Of a stretch of DNA of 64,000 bases, positions 54,490 to 63,304 are shown in pieces. Made by a program: the position numbers and the translations under genes. A model generated the notes under the pieces. That model was not told the origin of the DNA. It saw only the letters and a program-made list of their open reading frames with translations, and ran no database searches. The stretch is taken from assembly GCA_018524345.1 (NCBI GenBank), contig JADQAZ010000002.1, positions 1,116,001 through 1,180,000 on the forward strand. Reading direction: 5' to 3'. The stretch is from Harenicola maris. GTDB lineage: Bacteria > Pseudomonadota > Alphaproteobacteria > Rhodobacterales > Rhodobacteraceae. Each line of letters begins with the position of its first letter. The first letter of the stretch is position 1.

Positions 54490-54824
54490 TGGCAACCATG
54501 GGCTGGGCGCAGGCATTGAGCACCGCCGAACCGGTCATGGCCTTCGATGACATCGTTCTGGAAGTCGAATGCCTGCGGGTGCTGCGCGGCGGAGAGCCGG
54601 TGCATCTTGCCCCGATCGAGTTCCTCATGCTGGCCTCTCTGATCGAAGCGCCGGGCCATGTCTGGACACGCGCGCGTTTAGTCGAGCGGGTTTGGGGGCA
54701 CGGTGCGCAGATTGGCAAGCGCACCGTCGATGTCCATGTGGCACGGCTGCGCAAGGCGCTGTGTCAGGCGGATAAGCACTATCCGATCCGAACCATCCGC
54801 GGTGTTGGCTATTCTTTGGGCTGA
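54486..54824 (+). CDS. PhoB-type winged-helix domain lacking the receiver domain
   Basis: A 112-residue protein that consists only of an OmpR/PhoB DNA-binding domain: residues 20-112 include LAPIEFLMLASLIEAPGHVWTRARLV in parts, KRTVDVHVARLRKAL and the C-terminal RTIRGVGYSLG. Full PhoB has about 229 residues with a phosphorylated receiver domain before this. It directly overlaps phoU, where phoB normally lies, so it appears to be a truncated phoB. It may bind PHO boxes without phosphorylation control or be a remnant. Confidence 0.8.
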   Translation: MMATMGWAQALSTAEPVMAFDDIVLEVECLRVLRGGEPVHLAPIEFLMLASLIEAPGHVWTRARLVERVWGHGAQIGKRTVDVHVARLRKALCQADKHYPIRTIRGVGYSLG

Positions 54825-54831
54825 AACCGCG

Positions 54832-54867
54832 CTGGGCCCTATTGCTGTTCTGGGCCCTATTGCTGTT
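54832..54867. repeat. Perfect 18-bp tandem duplication
   Basis: CTGGGCCCTATTGCTGTT occurs twice without spacing, at 54832-54849 and 54850-54867, 8 bp after the phoB-like stop. It is in the intergenic space before the ArsR-ArsC gene and could be a recent slip duplication. Confidence 0.85.
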
Positions 54868-54947
54868 GTTTCTTGAGCCTTTGAAATGCTATTTGCTAAG
54901 GCTTGAACGGGCCATCATTTGGCTGCGGCACTAGAATTTGATCGGGC

Positions 54948-55799
54948 ATGAGCGAGAAAACAAACATAGCGGCCTTGTCCGCATTGGCTCACCCGGGGCG
55001 CATGGCGGTTTTCCGGCTGCTGGCGCGGCGCATGCCGGACACCGTTTCTGCGGGCGAGATGACCGAGGCACTTGCCCTGAAACCCAGCACGCTTTCTGTC
55101 TACCTCGGCATTCTGACCCGCGCGGGGCTTATTCAGCAGACCCGGCATGGGCGGTCTTTGCGCTACGGTATCGACCTCGCGCTGACCGGGTCCTTGATCG
55201 AATATCTGGTGAATGATTGCTGTCGCGGTCGCCCGGAGCTTGTGGCCGGGCTGTCCTCCCCCTCTCATCAGAGCGGTGTGGAGAGCGAGAACAGGGTGTT
55301 CAACGTGCTCTTTGTCTGCACCGGAAACTCGACACGGTCGGTTTTTGCCGAGGCCATCCTGAATTCCGAAGGCGGGAAAAGGTTCCGGGCCTTTTCGGCA
55401 GGCACTCGGCCCAATGCGGCGCTCAAACCTCTGGCCGAGGAGGTCTTGCGACTGAATGGCCACGACGCATCGCTATACTATCCCAAGAGTTACGATGGCT
55501 TTTATGAGCCCTCCGCGCCGCGCATGGATTTTGTGTTTACCGTTTGCGACCGTGCCGCCAACGAGGAATGCCCACCGCTTATGGGCCAGCCCGTGACAGC
55601 CCATTGGGGCATGGCGGACCCGAGCAAGACCGAAGGCTCCGATGCCGAACGGGCATTGGCCTTCAAACAGTGCTTTGCCACGATGGAACGCCGCCTCAAG
55701 GCCTTCTCGTCCTTGGCCTTCACGTCCCTCTCCCGGATCTCCTTGCAAAGAGAGCTGGATTATATCGGGAAGATGCCGGAGCAGGCAGGCTCCCTCTGA
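54948..55799 (+). CDS. Fused ArsR regulator and ArsC arsenate reductase/phosphatase
   Basis: A 283-residue fusion. Residues 1-100 are an ArsR-type winged helix (MTEALALKPSTLSVYLGILTRAGL in parts). Residues 115-260 form a low-molecular-weight phosphatase/arsenate reductase with the P-loop VCTGNSTRS (Cys-x5-Arg) near residue 125, and a DFVFTVCDRAANEECP segment. Such fusions occur in alphaproteobacteria. It may sense and reduce arsenate. The pst locus next to it imports phosphate and, as a side effect, arsenate. No separate arsB or acr3 is seen nearby. Confidence 0.87.
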   Translation: MSEKTNIAALSALAHPGRMAVFRLLARRMPDTVSAGEMTEALALKPSTLSVYLGILTRAGLIQQTRHGRSLRYGIDLALTGSLIEYLVNDCCRGRPELVAGLSSPSHQSGVESENRVFNVLFVCTGNSTRSVFAEAILNSEGGKRFRAFSAGTRPNAALKPLAEEVLRLNGHDASLYYPKSYDGFYEPSAPRMDFVFTVCDRAANEECPPLMGQPVTAHWGMADPSKTEGSDAERALAFKQCFATMERRLKAFSSLAFTSLSRISLQRELDYIGKMPEQAGSL

Positions 55800-55868
55800 C
55801 ACCGCGCTAGGTGGCCTTGGGTGGGTTTTCGTTCTGCAGTTGCCGGGGAAGCGCGGTGTTTGGCGCCA

Positions 55869-56807
55869 CTATAGGCTTGTCGCCGGAGATGCTCCTGCCC
55901 ATTTGGAACGCGACAGCAGCGAGAGTGCCACATCGCGGGTCAGATCAAACACGACGTCGCGGGCCTTGTTGGGGGGCAGCCGTTTGGAGGAGGCGAGACA
56001 GACGGTTCGTTGGATCGGCGGATTGACGATCTCTGCGGCTCGGATCGATCCACCGAGCACCTCATGGGCAATGGCCGCCTTGGAGACTATTGAGTAGCAC
56101 GATCCTTCTGCAGCTAGCCTAACGAGAACCGAGGGTGCGTCTGCCTCGAACTGAAAGTTCAGAGGGATGCCGGCATCGCTTGACCAGCGTTCCAAGACCA
56201 GCCGCAACCCATGTGGGGGGCGCGTGCCGACCAAAGGCACATTGGCAAGCTGTTGCGCATCAACTCTGCCCTCTTGGACAAGAGGGGCGCCCTGGCCGCC
56301 AATGAGGTACAATTGCTCGGTCAGGAGGGCTTCGGATGTGTGGTCATCTGTTTCGTGAACGTTGAAGAGCACCGCGATATCCGCACGCCCCTCGCGCAGG
56401 TGTTCTGCCAGATCGCCGCTCATGAGCTCGAATATCTGAAGTCGAACGCCCGGATATTTCTCTGCCGCGGCCAGCATCAGCGGTGGCGCGAGCACCGGGC
56501 AGACCGACCCGGGGAGGCCGAGCCGGATCTCGCCGTAGATTTCATCGGCACCTCGGCGGTAGCGTCGTTCCACCCGATCGACAAGCGTCAGGATCTCGCG
56601 TGCATGGGTGCCGAAATCGCGCCCGTTGGCCGTTGCTGAAACGCCGTGCGCGCTGCGATCCAGCAGCCGTGTTCCAAGCGCGTCTTCGAGCTTTTTCACA
56701 TGCTGGGAGAGCGCAGGCTGCGCGATATTCAGTGATTTTGCCGCCTTTGAAAAACTTCCCAGGTCCAGAACGCGCAGGAAGCTGCGGATATGTTTGTTCT
56801 CTATCAC
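55869..56807 (-). CDS. LysR family transcriptional regulator
   Basis: A 312-residue LysR-type regulator. The N-terminal helix-turn-helix is FLRVLDLGSFSKAAKSLNIAQPALSQHV in parts, followed by KKLEDALGTRLLDR, then a substrate-binding domain. The GTG at 56807 gives a normal N-terminus; the frame runs to another GTG at 56861, but that part is AT-rich, regulatory-looking DNA. It is divergent from the tctC operon and most likely activates it in response to the imported acid. Confidence 0.88.
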   Translation of the reverse strand: MIENKHIRSFLRVLDLGSFSKAAKSLNIAQPALSQHVKKLEDALGTRLLDRSAHGVSATANGRDFGTHAREILTLVDRVERRYRRGADEIYGEIRLGLPGSVCPVLAPPLMLAAAEKYPGVRLQIFELMSGDLAEHLREGRADIAVLFNVHETDDHTSEALLTEQLYLIGGQGAPLVQEGRVDAQQLANVPLVGTRPPHGLRLVLERWSSDAGIPLNFQFEADAPSVLVRLAAEGSCYSIVSKAAIAHEVLGGSIRAAEIVNPPIQRTVCLASSKRLPPNKARDVVFDLTRDVALSLLSRSKWAGASPATSL

Positions 56808-56924
56808 GGGGGTATAATGATTTGTAATAATATGTAGATCAACATTGTATTTCTGTATCACAACATCAGTCCCTTAAGATGTGTGGAAGGCACGTGCACT
56901 GCGTGCGGTTTGGGAGGAGCCAAC
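56808..56924. promoter_or_regulatory. Divergent promoter region of lysR and tctC
   Basis: This 117-bp AT-rich region lies between the two divergent starts and contains several T-N11-A pairs typical of LysR sites, for example within ATAATGATTTGTAATAATAT near 56814. Exact operator limits cannot be fixed by eye. The tctC ribosome binding site GGGAGGAG lies at its right end. Confidence 0.45.
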
Positions 56925-57863
56925 ATGAAACATTCAAAGATACTCGCGCTGGCGGCAGCCACGATGGCCTTTGCCGTACCGGCTTGGGCCGATTTCCCGG
57001 AAAAGCCGATCAACCTTGTGGTTGGTTTTCGTGCGGGCGGAGGCAGTGATACCGCAGCACGTATCCTTGCGGCCGAGATGGAAGAAGCCTTGGGGCAGAA
57101 GATTATCGTCGAGAACCGCGGTGGCGCCGGTGGTGCGGTCACGACGGAATACGTCCGCGCGCAAGAGCCGGACGGCTATTCGATTGGATTTGCCGTTGCG
57201 ACGACTTTCTCGTTCACCCCGCTTACAGGAAGCGTGGCCTATACGCCGGACGATGTGACCTTTATCGCCACCACCCATGGCTATCGGACCGTGATGGCCG
57301 CGCCGCTGGATGCCCCCTTTGATGACTGGGCCGGTATGCTTGACGCGGCCAAGGAACGTGGCTGGATCAACTATGCGTCCATCATCCCGCTGGACCGCGC
57401 GATCATGCAGTATGTCGGCAAGAAGGAAGACATCGCCGTCAATATCGTGCCGACCCGAGGCGGCGCCGGTGCGCGGCAGGCGGTGCTTGGCGGTCATGTG
57501 GACCTCGCGTTTTCGGGCTCGAACGCGCTGCCGATGATGGAAGACGGGGCCTTGAAGGTTGTCGTTGCCCTGAACCCTGAAGGCATCGAGGAGCATCCGG
57601 GCATTCCGACTCTGGATGCGCTGGGCTATGGCGTCAGCGCCGTTGAGGCCGCCGTGTTCTTTGGGCCGGATGACATGGATGCCGAGACCGTGGCGAAGCT
57701 CGAATCCGTGCTGGCGCAAGCCGTACAATCCGACAGGTTCAAGGATTTCGTGAACAACAAGTTCCGGGGTTTCGAGACCTTCAAGACCGGGACCGAGACC
57801 GCCGAGGGCATAGCCTCCGATGCCAAGGCCTATCGCGATCTGCTCGACTTTATTTCGGAGTAG
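56925..57863 (+). CDS. Tripartite tricarboxylate transporter substrate-binding protein (Bug/TctC)
   Basis: A 312-residue periplasmic binding protein with a signal peptide (MKHSKILALAAATMAFAVPAWA). Bug-type segments are FPEKPINLVVGFRAGGGSDT and VENRGGAGGAVTTEYVRAQE, in parts. The family binds small carboxylates. GGGAGGAG precedes the ATG at 56925. The genes for the two membrane subunits follow directly. The ligand is unknown. Confidence 0.92.
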   Translation: MKHSKILALAAATMAFAVPAWADFPEKPINLVVGFRAGGGSDTAARILAAEMEEALGQKIIVENRGGAGGAVTTEYVRAQEPDGYSIGFAVATTFSFTPLTGSVAYTPDDVTFIATTHGYRTVMAAPLDAPFDDWAGMLDAAKERGWINYASIIPLDRAIMQYVGKKEDIAVNIVPTRGGAGARQAVLGGHVDLAFSGSNALPMMEDGALKVVVALNPEGIEEHPGIPTLDALGYGVSAVEAAVFFGPDDMDAETVAKLESVLAQAVQSDRFKDFVNNKFRGFETFKTGTETAEGIASDAKAYRDLLDFISE

Positions 57864-57869
57864 GGGGCG

Positions 57870-58385
57870 ATGTCACGTTCTCCCGAAGGACCCGGCGGCG
57901 CCACGTCGCCGGGCCTTGCGACCGACCTGATACTTGGGATCGTGATTGTTCTGTTCAGCCTTCTCCTGCTGTTCTGGATCATCCCGGCCCAGGTGAATGA
58001 CGCGGGGGCCTTTGGGCTTCCGCCCAGCCTTGCGCCCCGCGCCTTGGCCTGGCTTATGGCCGCACTGGGGGCCATGCTGATTGTCGGCAACCTGCGCCAC
58101 AATGGGGAGGTCGACCCATTGGCGGGGAAGCTGAGCTGGCAGGATGTCGGGCACCTCGCGCTTTGCATTCTTTCGGTGGCGTTCATGTTGATCGTGATGC
58201 GCCTGGCCGGAGACGCGATCGGAAGGCCTTACTCGGGGTTCTGGATCGCTGCACCACTGGGATTGATCGCATTCACGCTGATCCACACCCGGGCCCCGCT
58301 TTGGGCATATGCATTCAACGCATTGGCCGCGCCCGCCGTAATCTATGCCGGGTTCTGGTGGGGCCTGGAATTGCCTTTGCCCTGA
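57870..58385 (+). CDS. TctB family small membrane subunit
   Basis: A 171-residue membrane protein with four predicted helices (near 20-40, 60-77, 94-111 and 120-165 in two parts), as in TctB/DUF1468 subunits of tripartite tricarboxylate transporters. It lies 6 bp after tctC. The next subunit, TctA, starts 13 bp downstream. TctB is needed for transport but its exact role is unclear. Confidence 0.85.
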   Translation: MSRSPEGPGGATSPGLATDLILGIVIVLFSLLLLFWIIPAQVNDAGAFGLPPSLAPRALAWLMAALGAMLIVGNLRHNGEVDPLAGKLSWQDVGHLALCILSVAFMLIVMRLAGDAIGRPYSGFWIAAPLGLIAFTLIHTRAPLWAYAFNALAAPAVIYAGFWWGLELPLP

Positions 58386-58398
58386 CAGGAAGACTCCA

Positions 58399-59889
58399 AT
58401 GGATATGATTTTCGCAGCCATGCTCGATGCGCTGTCGCTGACGACGTTTCTGTCGGTCGTGCTTGGCGTCATGATCGGGATCGTGATCGGCGCGGTGCCG
58501 GGGTTAAACGCCCCTATGGCCATCGCGGTGGCCATTCCGCTGACATTCACCATGACGCCGCTTGCGGCGATCGGGATGTTGGTGGGCGTGATGAAGGGAG
58601 GGGGCTTTGGCGGAGCGATCGGGGCTATCCTGCTCAACACGCCGGGCGAGCCGCACTCTGCCGCCACGACCCTTGACGGATATCCGCTCGCCAAGGGTGG
58701 CAAACCGCGCAGGGCCTTGCAGACCGCGCTCTATTCCTCTGTCGCGGGGGACAGCTGCTCTGACCTTGTGCTGATCCTGCTGGCGCCCACGCTCGCCGTT
58801 TTTGCCCTTCGTGCGGGGCCGGTCGAACTTGCGGCGATACTCGTGATCTCGCTTACGCTGATCGCCTCCTTGTCGGGCCGGTCGTTGGCGAAGGGGATCT
58901 TTGCGGCGGCCCTTGGCGCCTTCCTTGCCACAGTGGGGGTTGACCCGGAAACCGCGGCCCCGCGTTTTACCTTTGGGCAGGTCGAGCTCTTTGACGGTCT
59001 TCCCCTCGCGGCGGTTGCCATTGGCGTTCTTGCTGTGCCCGAGATCATTCTGAGGCTGCAAGAGGGTCGTCGCTACAGCGCCGATGCCAGCAGGGGCCTT
59101 GCCAATAGCGAGGGGGATGATCGCCTGACCTTCGGCGAATTCCTGACCCTCAGACGCACGGTCTTTCGCGGCGCGGGTATCGGAACGGCCATCGGCGCCT
59201 TGCCAGGCCTTGGTACGACGCTCGCTGCCTTTCTCAGTTACGCTGCCACGAAACGGTTCTCGGCAGCGCCCGAGAAGCTCGGCACCGGTGCGACCGAGGG
59301 CATTGCCGCGACCGAAAGCGCCAATTCTGCTGTTTCAGGCGCGAACCTGATCCCGCTTTTGACGCTGGGTATCCCTGGTAACCTCACCGCCGCCCTTTTG
59401 GTCGGTGCCTTCCTGATCCATGGCGTGACGCCCGGACCCCTGATCTTTCAGCGCGATACCTCGCTGGTGTACGGGCTTTTTGCAGCGATGATCATGGCCA
59501 ATGTCATGGTGCTGATCATCGGATCTCTGGGGCTTCGTGTCTTTGCGCTGATTGTGAAGGTCCCGCCTTTCGTCATCTATCCAATCGTGCTGTTGCTCTG
59601 TGTCGTGGGTATTTACGTGAGCCAGGGCGGGTTCTTTGCCGTCTGGGTCATGCTGGCCTTTGCGGTGCTGGGCTTTTTCATGCTGAAGCTCGAGATCTCC
59701 ATCGTTTGCTTCATCATCGGGCTCGTGCTTGGGCCGATGATTGAACTTTCGATCCGTCAATCTGTCATCCTGCTCAGCCGTAACCCCGCTGCCATCCTCG
59801 ATCATCCATTCGCGCTGATCCTGTTTGCCGCGTCGCCCTTCGTGGCGTGGCTGCTGATCCGCGATCGTAACCGCCTGTCCGACGGCTAA
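58399..59889 (+). CDS. Tripartite tricarboxylate transporter permease TctA
   Basis: A 496-residue membrane protein with about 11-12 helices and the TctA signatures GAVPGLNAPMAIAVAIPLTF, GAIGAILLNTPGEPHSAAT in parts near residue 70, and IPLLTLGIPGNLTAALLVGA near residue 315. It is the large permease that imports the ligand with the sodium or proton gradient. The ATG at 58399 follows AGGAAGA. The CoA transferase gene begins 14 bp after the stop. Confidence 0.93.
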   Translation: MDMIFAAMLDALSLTTFLSVVLGVMIGIVIGAVPGLNAPMAIAVAIPLTFTMTPLAAIGMLVGVMKGGGFGGAIGAILLNTPGEPHSAATTLDGYPLAKGGKPRRALQTALYSSVAGDSCSDLVLILLAPTLAVFALRAGPVELAAILVISLTLIASLSGRSLAKGIFAAALGAFLATVGVDPETAAPRFTFGQVELFDGLPLAAVAIGVLAVPEIILRLQEGRRYSADASRGLANSEGDDRLTFGEFLTLRRTVFRGAGIGTAIGALPGLGTTLAAFLSYAATKRFSAAPEKLGTGATEGIAATESANSAVSGANLIPLLTLGIPGNLTAALLVGAFLIHGVTPGPLIFQRDTSLVYGLFAAMIMANVMVLIIGSLGLRVFALIVKVPPFVIYPIVLLLCVVGIYVSQGGFFAVWVMLAFAVLGFFMLKLEISIVCFIIGLVLGPMIELSIRQSVILLSRNPAAILDHPFALILFAASPFVAWLLIRDRNRLSDG

Positions 59890-59903
59890 TGGAAAGGAAA
59901 CCC

Positions 59904-61103
59904 ATGAAGACCCCTTACACACCTGATGCCAAAGGTCCGCTTGACGGTCTGCGTGTCGTCGACATGACGCGGCTCGCTGCTGGCAACATGATGACCCATA
60001 TGCTGGCCGATTTCGGCGCCGACGTGATCAAGATCGAACGCCCCGGAAAGGGGGACGACCTGCGCCGCTTTGGCGAAGCCGAGAGCTGGTGGAAGGTTTA
60101 TGCCCGTTCCAAGCGCAGCATGGAGCTTGATTTCCGTTCCGACGCCGGGCGCGAGGTGCTCGGACAGCTGATCGCCAGCGCCGACATCCTTTGCGAGAAT
60201 TTCGTCCCCGGCACCCTCGAAAAATGGGGGATGGGGCCGGAGGACCTTTGGCAGGCCAATGAAAAACTGATTATCGTGCGTGTTTCGGGTTGGGGGCAGA
60301 CGGGACCCTACAAGGACAAGCCGGGCTTTGGCAGCCTGATCGAAGGCATGTCCGGCTTCGCGGCGATGACAGGTTGGGCGGACAAGCCACCGCTTCTTCC
60401 GCCGCTCGCCCTGGCCGACATGGTGGCCGGCCTTGCGGGCTTTGGCGGTGTTCTGTCTGCCGTGATCGCCCGTGACAAGGGCGCTGCGAAAGGGCAGGTC
60501 GTGGACCTTTCGCTCTTTGAGCCGCTGTTCGGCATCCTCGGCCCCTGGGCGGCGGCATACGAGACGACGGGCAAGGTGCCTCAGCGTATGGGGAACTCCA
60601 GCGAAGTCGCCGCGCCGCGCGGGCTTTATCCGACGAAGGACGGCAAATATATCGCGATGTCGGCCTCTATGCAGTCGATGTGGGAGAAGCTTGCCGCCGC
60701 TATCGGACAGCCCGAACTTAACGACGATCCACGCTACGCAACCTCCCGCGCGCGGGTCGAGCATGCAGCGGAGCTTGACGCGATCATTGCCGCGAACATG
60801 AAGACCCGGACGCTTGACGAAAACCTCGCCTTTTTCGAGGCGGAAGGCGTTACCGTTGGCCCGATCTGCGACATCTCGGATCTGATCGACCATCCCTATA
60901 TCCGTGGCCGCGAGGTGCTTCAGGATTTCGAATACGAGGGTATGGAGCGTCTGCCGATGCATCAGGCCTTTCCGCGTCTGAGCGCCACTCCGGGTGCCGT
61001 ACGTGCACGTGCACCAAGGCTAGGGGAGCACACCGCAGAGATATTGGCCGAGCTTGGCATTGATGATCCGGGCGAAGCCTGCCGCGCCAAGGAAGGAGCG
61101 TGA
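59904..61103 (+). CDS. CaiB/BaiF family (class III) CoA transferase
   Basis: A 399-residue class III CoA transferase with LDGLRVVDMTRLAAGNMMTH, DFGADVIKIERPGKGDDLR and NEKLIIVRVSGWGQTGPY, all in parts. The family normally uses an Asp for the covalent acyl intermediate; the corresponding segment here reads VVDLSLFEPLFGILG, with Glu at the likely position. It probably loads CoA onto the acid brought in by TctABC. AAAGGAAA precedes the ATG at 59904. The lyase gene starts 2 bp after the stop. Confidence 0.88.
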   Translation: MKTPYTPDAKGPLDGLRVVDMTRLAAGNMMTHMLADFGADVIKIERPGKGDDLRRFGEAESWWKVYARSKRSMELDFRSDAGREVLGQLIASADILCENFVPGTLEKWGMGPEDLWQANEKLIIVRVSGWGQTGPYKDKPGFGSLIEGMSGFAAMTGWADKPPLLPPLALADMVAGLAGFGGVLSAVIARDKGAAKGQVVDLSLFEPLFGILGPWAAAYETTGKVPQRMGNSSEVAAPRGLYPTKDGKYIAMSASMQSMWEKLAAAIGQPELNDDPRYATSRARVEHAAELDAIIAANMKTRTLDENLAFFEAEGVTVGPICDISDLIDHPYIRGREVLQDFEYEGMERLPMHQAFPRLSATPGAVRARAPRLGEHTAEILAELGIDDPGEACRAKEGA

Positions 61104-61105
61104 TC

Positions 61106-61960
61106 ATGTGGCGCTCTCTCCTCTTCATACCGGTTCTGGAGGAGAAGTTCCTTTCCAAAGCCGCGAGTCGCGGCGCCGATGCAATCGTGCTTGATCTCGA
61201 AGCCAGCGTCGCTCCCGGCCGTAAGGAGGAAGCGCGGGCAGCATTGCCGAGCGCGGTATCGCGTCTTGCGCCCCAGATTGATGTGACGGTCCGGATCAAT
61301 GCGCTCTGGGCCCAGGCGTTTCGCGACCTCGAGGCCTGCGTGATCGAAGGCGTCTCGGCGATCCATCTGCCGCTTTGCGAGAGCGCGGCGCAGCTCCATG
61401 CCCTCAGCGAAATGATTGGGGAGCTGGAAAAGGAACGTGACCTTCCGCCGGGTGAAATCCGTCTTGTGGCAATGCTTGAGTCAGCTGAAGCGGTGCTGAA
61501 TGCGCGCCAGATCGCGGCCGCCTCCCCACGGCTTGTCGCCATGACGGTGGGCGTCGAAGACTATGCAACCTCGATGGGGGTTGCTGCCACGCCGGAGGTT
61601 CTGAGGCCTGCTGTTCAACAGGTCAATCAGGCTGCTCGGGCCGCATCGGTTGCCTCTTTTGCCGTTGCCGCGAGCATGTCCGATTTTCGGGATGTCGATG
61701 GCCTGCGGGCCGCTGCGTCCTACGCCCGTGCCATTGGGAGCACGGGGGGGTATGCGGTTCATCCGGCGCAGGTCGCGGTTCTCAACGAGGTCTTTTCGCC
61801 CACCGATGCCGAGCTGGACTGGGCGGGGCGTGTCGTTGAGGCCGCCGAAATTGCGGCCAGACAGGGCCAAGGCGTGACGCAGGTCGACGGCCAGATGATC
61901 GACTTGCCGCTGGTGATCCGGGCCCGGTCCATTATCGCGCGCGGGCAGCTGTCTGGCTGA
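61106..61960 (+). CDS. CitE-like HpcH/HpaI family lyase (malyl/citramalyl-CoA lyase type)
   Basis: A 284-residue TIM-barrel lyase: RSLLFIPVLEEKFLSKA, the metal-site Glu in LVAMLESAEAVLNARQI near residue 132, and MTVGVEDYATSMG near 148. The CitE group cleaves or forms beta-hydroxyacyl-CoA. After the CoA transferase it could split a malyl-CoA- or citramalyl-CoA-like ester into acetyl-CoA and a 2-oxo acid. GGAAGGAG precedes the ATG at 61106 by 7 bp. The substrate is inferred from context only. Confidence 0.85.
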   Translation: MWRSLLFIPVLEEKFLSKAASRGADAIVLDLEASVAPGRKEEARAALPSAVSRLAPQIDVTVRINALWAQAFRDLEACVIEGVSAIHLPLCESAAQLHALSEMIGELEKERDLPPGEIRLVAMLESAEAVLNARQIAAASPRLVAMTVGVEDYATSMGVAATPEVLRPAVQQVNQAARAASVASFAVAASMSDFRDVDGLRAAASYARAIGSTGGYAVHPAQVAVLNEVFSPTDAELDWAGRVVEAAEIAARQGQGVTQVDGQMIDLPLVIRARSIIARGQLSG

Positions 61961-62118
61961 TGTGCCGCAGTTCCGCCGCCGCGCTGGGCTTGTGCCCAGC
62001 AGCCTCAATAGGCCAGCAAATCCGCAGATATGCGTCATGCGGCGCGTCAAAGGCTTGCCCAATCCGAGGGACAGCCTTCTCCGCCATGTCTGAACAACGG
62101 CTCCTGTGCTTCCCGGGT

Positions 62119-62144
62119 ATTCGGGCGGCGGGAACCGCCCGAAT
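62119..62144. terminator. Hairpin between convergent genes
   Basis: ATTCGGGCGG (62119-62128) pairs perfectly with CCGCCCGAAT (62135-62144) over a 6-base loop. It lies between the convergent lyase and oxygenase genes. There is no T-run, so a terminator function is likely but weak by sequence. No gene is seen in 61961-62173. Confidence 0.5.
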
Positions 62145-62173
62145 GTGTCGCTATGTTAAGGGGCAGCCCGGCC

Positions 62174-63094
62174 TTAGAACGGCGCGAAGGTGTCAAATTC
62201 CTCCGCTGGTACCGACCATCTGTCTTTGGCAGAGATTTGTGGGGGCTGAGTGCCGTTTTGCGGGATTTGTCCCTGTTGACCATAGAGCCACAGAACAAAG
62301 TTATAGCGTTCGCCCTGAGTAATCGGCTCGGAGGCGTGGGGGACGCTGCCGTGGTGGATCAGGGCCGTGCCGGGCTCGAACGTCAGTTTTTCAACGCGGC
62401 GTGAAACCGGATCAATGAAGCTGACGGCAGAACCGGAATAGCCTTCGTCCGGCAGGTTCAGGTTGATATTCAGTGTCACCGCAGAGGCATCGGAATGGGG
62501 GCGCAGGGAGGTGTCCTTGCTGGCCTGCCAACGGATAGAGAAGCCGAATGTCTGTGTGTCGTAGCCCACAACGTCAGGGAACAGCAGCCGGGACACGGGC
62601 CGCATGTAGGCGTCCATCATCTCGCGGTAGAAGCTCTGAAACCCGGGCGCGGCAAGATACCCTTCGGAGCGCGGATCAAGCATGGCGCCGCCGCGGTTCA
62701 GCACGATCCCGTAAGGGGGGCGCAACGGGATGTCCGCATCGGCAACGCCGTCAAGGTATTCGCGCAGGGCGGCAAGGCGTTCGACGTTGAAGAACTGCGC
62801 GCGATAGACGCCGGGGAAGACTTCTTCCCACAGGTCCTTTACCGCATCTTCGGTTGTCGGGTCTGCCCAGGCCTGTTCCACGGCCGTGCGCAGTTTCGGA
62901 TCGAAAATGGAGCTGTCCAGCTGGGGCAGCTTGGCCTCGTTTTCCGCCTGCCATTCCGACCAGGCGCTTTCGAACAGATCACGGTTCTGGTTCCAGAAGT
63001 GGTGGACGGAGATATCACGGCTTAGCATCTGTTCGCGGGTTGGACGGGCAACGGCGCGGGCTTGTTGAAGGGGGGTAAGGGTCATTTGGGGCAT
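62174..63094 (-). CDS. 2-oxoglutarate/Fe(II)-dependent oxygenase family protein
   Basis: A 306-residue protein with the double-stranded beta-helix iron site: H-x-D as PHSDASAVTLNINL near residue 205, a distal His in HHGSVPHASEPITQGERYN near 258, and the Arg in that last segment for 2-oxoglutarate. It resembles prolyl 4-hydroxylase-like hydroxylases. The substrate is unknown. It stands alone on this strand, with an AT-rich promoter region at 63100-63180. Confidence 0.78.
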   Translation of the reverse strand: MPQMTLTPLQQARAVARPTREQMLSRDISVHHFWNQNRDLFESAWSEWQAENEAKLPQLDSSIFDPKLRTAVEQAWADPTTEDAVKDLWEEVFPGVYRAQFFNVERLAALREYLDGVADADIPLRPPYGIVLNRGGAMLDPRSEGYLAAPGFQSFYREMMDAYMRPVSRLLFPDVVGYDTQTFGFSIRWQASKDTSLRPHSDASAVTLNINLNLPDEGYSGSAVSFIDPVSRRVEKLTFEPGTALIHHGSVPHASEPITQGERYNFVLWLYGQQGQIPQNGTQPPQISAKDRWSVPAEEFDTFAPF

Positions 63095-63253
63095 CCTTGA
63101 TATGTTGGAGCGACTTTGCTGGACAACATCTATTACTATCCATACCTGCGATAAATAGTCCTATTTGGTAATCAAAATTCGGTTTAAGGATATAATGGGC
63201 GGTTCGGGTTGGGGTGTGATTTTTCTTTGAAATTCTGTCCCGAAAAACGAAAA

Positions 63254-63279
63254 GCGCGGCGAGCCGAAGCCCGCCGCGC
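63254..63279 (-). terminator. Rho-independent terminator of the quinone reductase gene
   Basis: GCGCGGCGAGC-CGAA-GCCCGCCGCGC (plus strand) forms an 11-bp stem with one G-T type mismatch. On the minus strand it is followed by TTTTCGTTTTT. It lies 25 bp past the stop of the minus-strand gene at 63305. Confidence 0.8.
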
Positions 63280-63304
63280 CATGCCGAACGCGCCTTGCGG
63301 TGCG

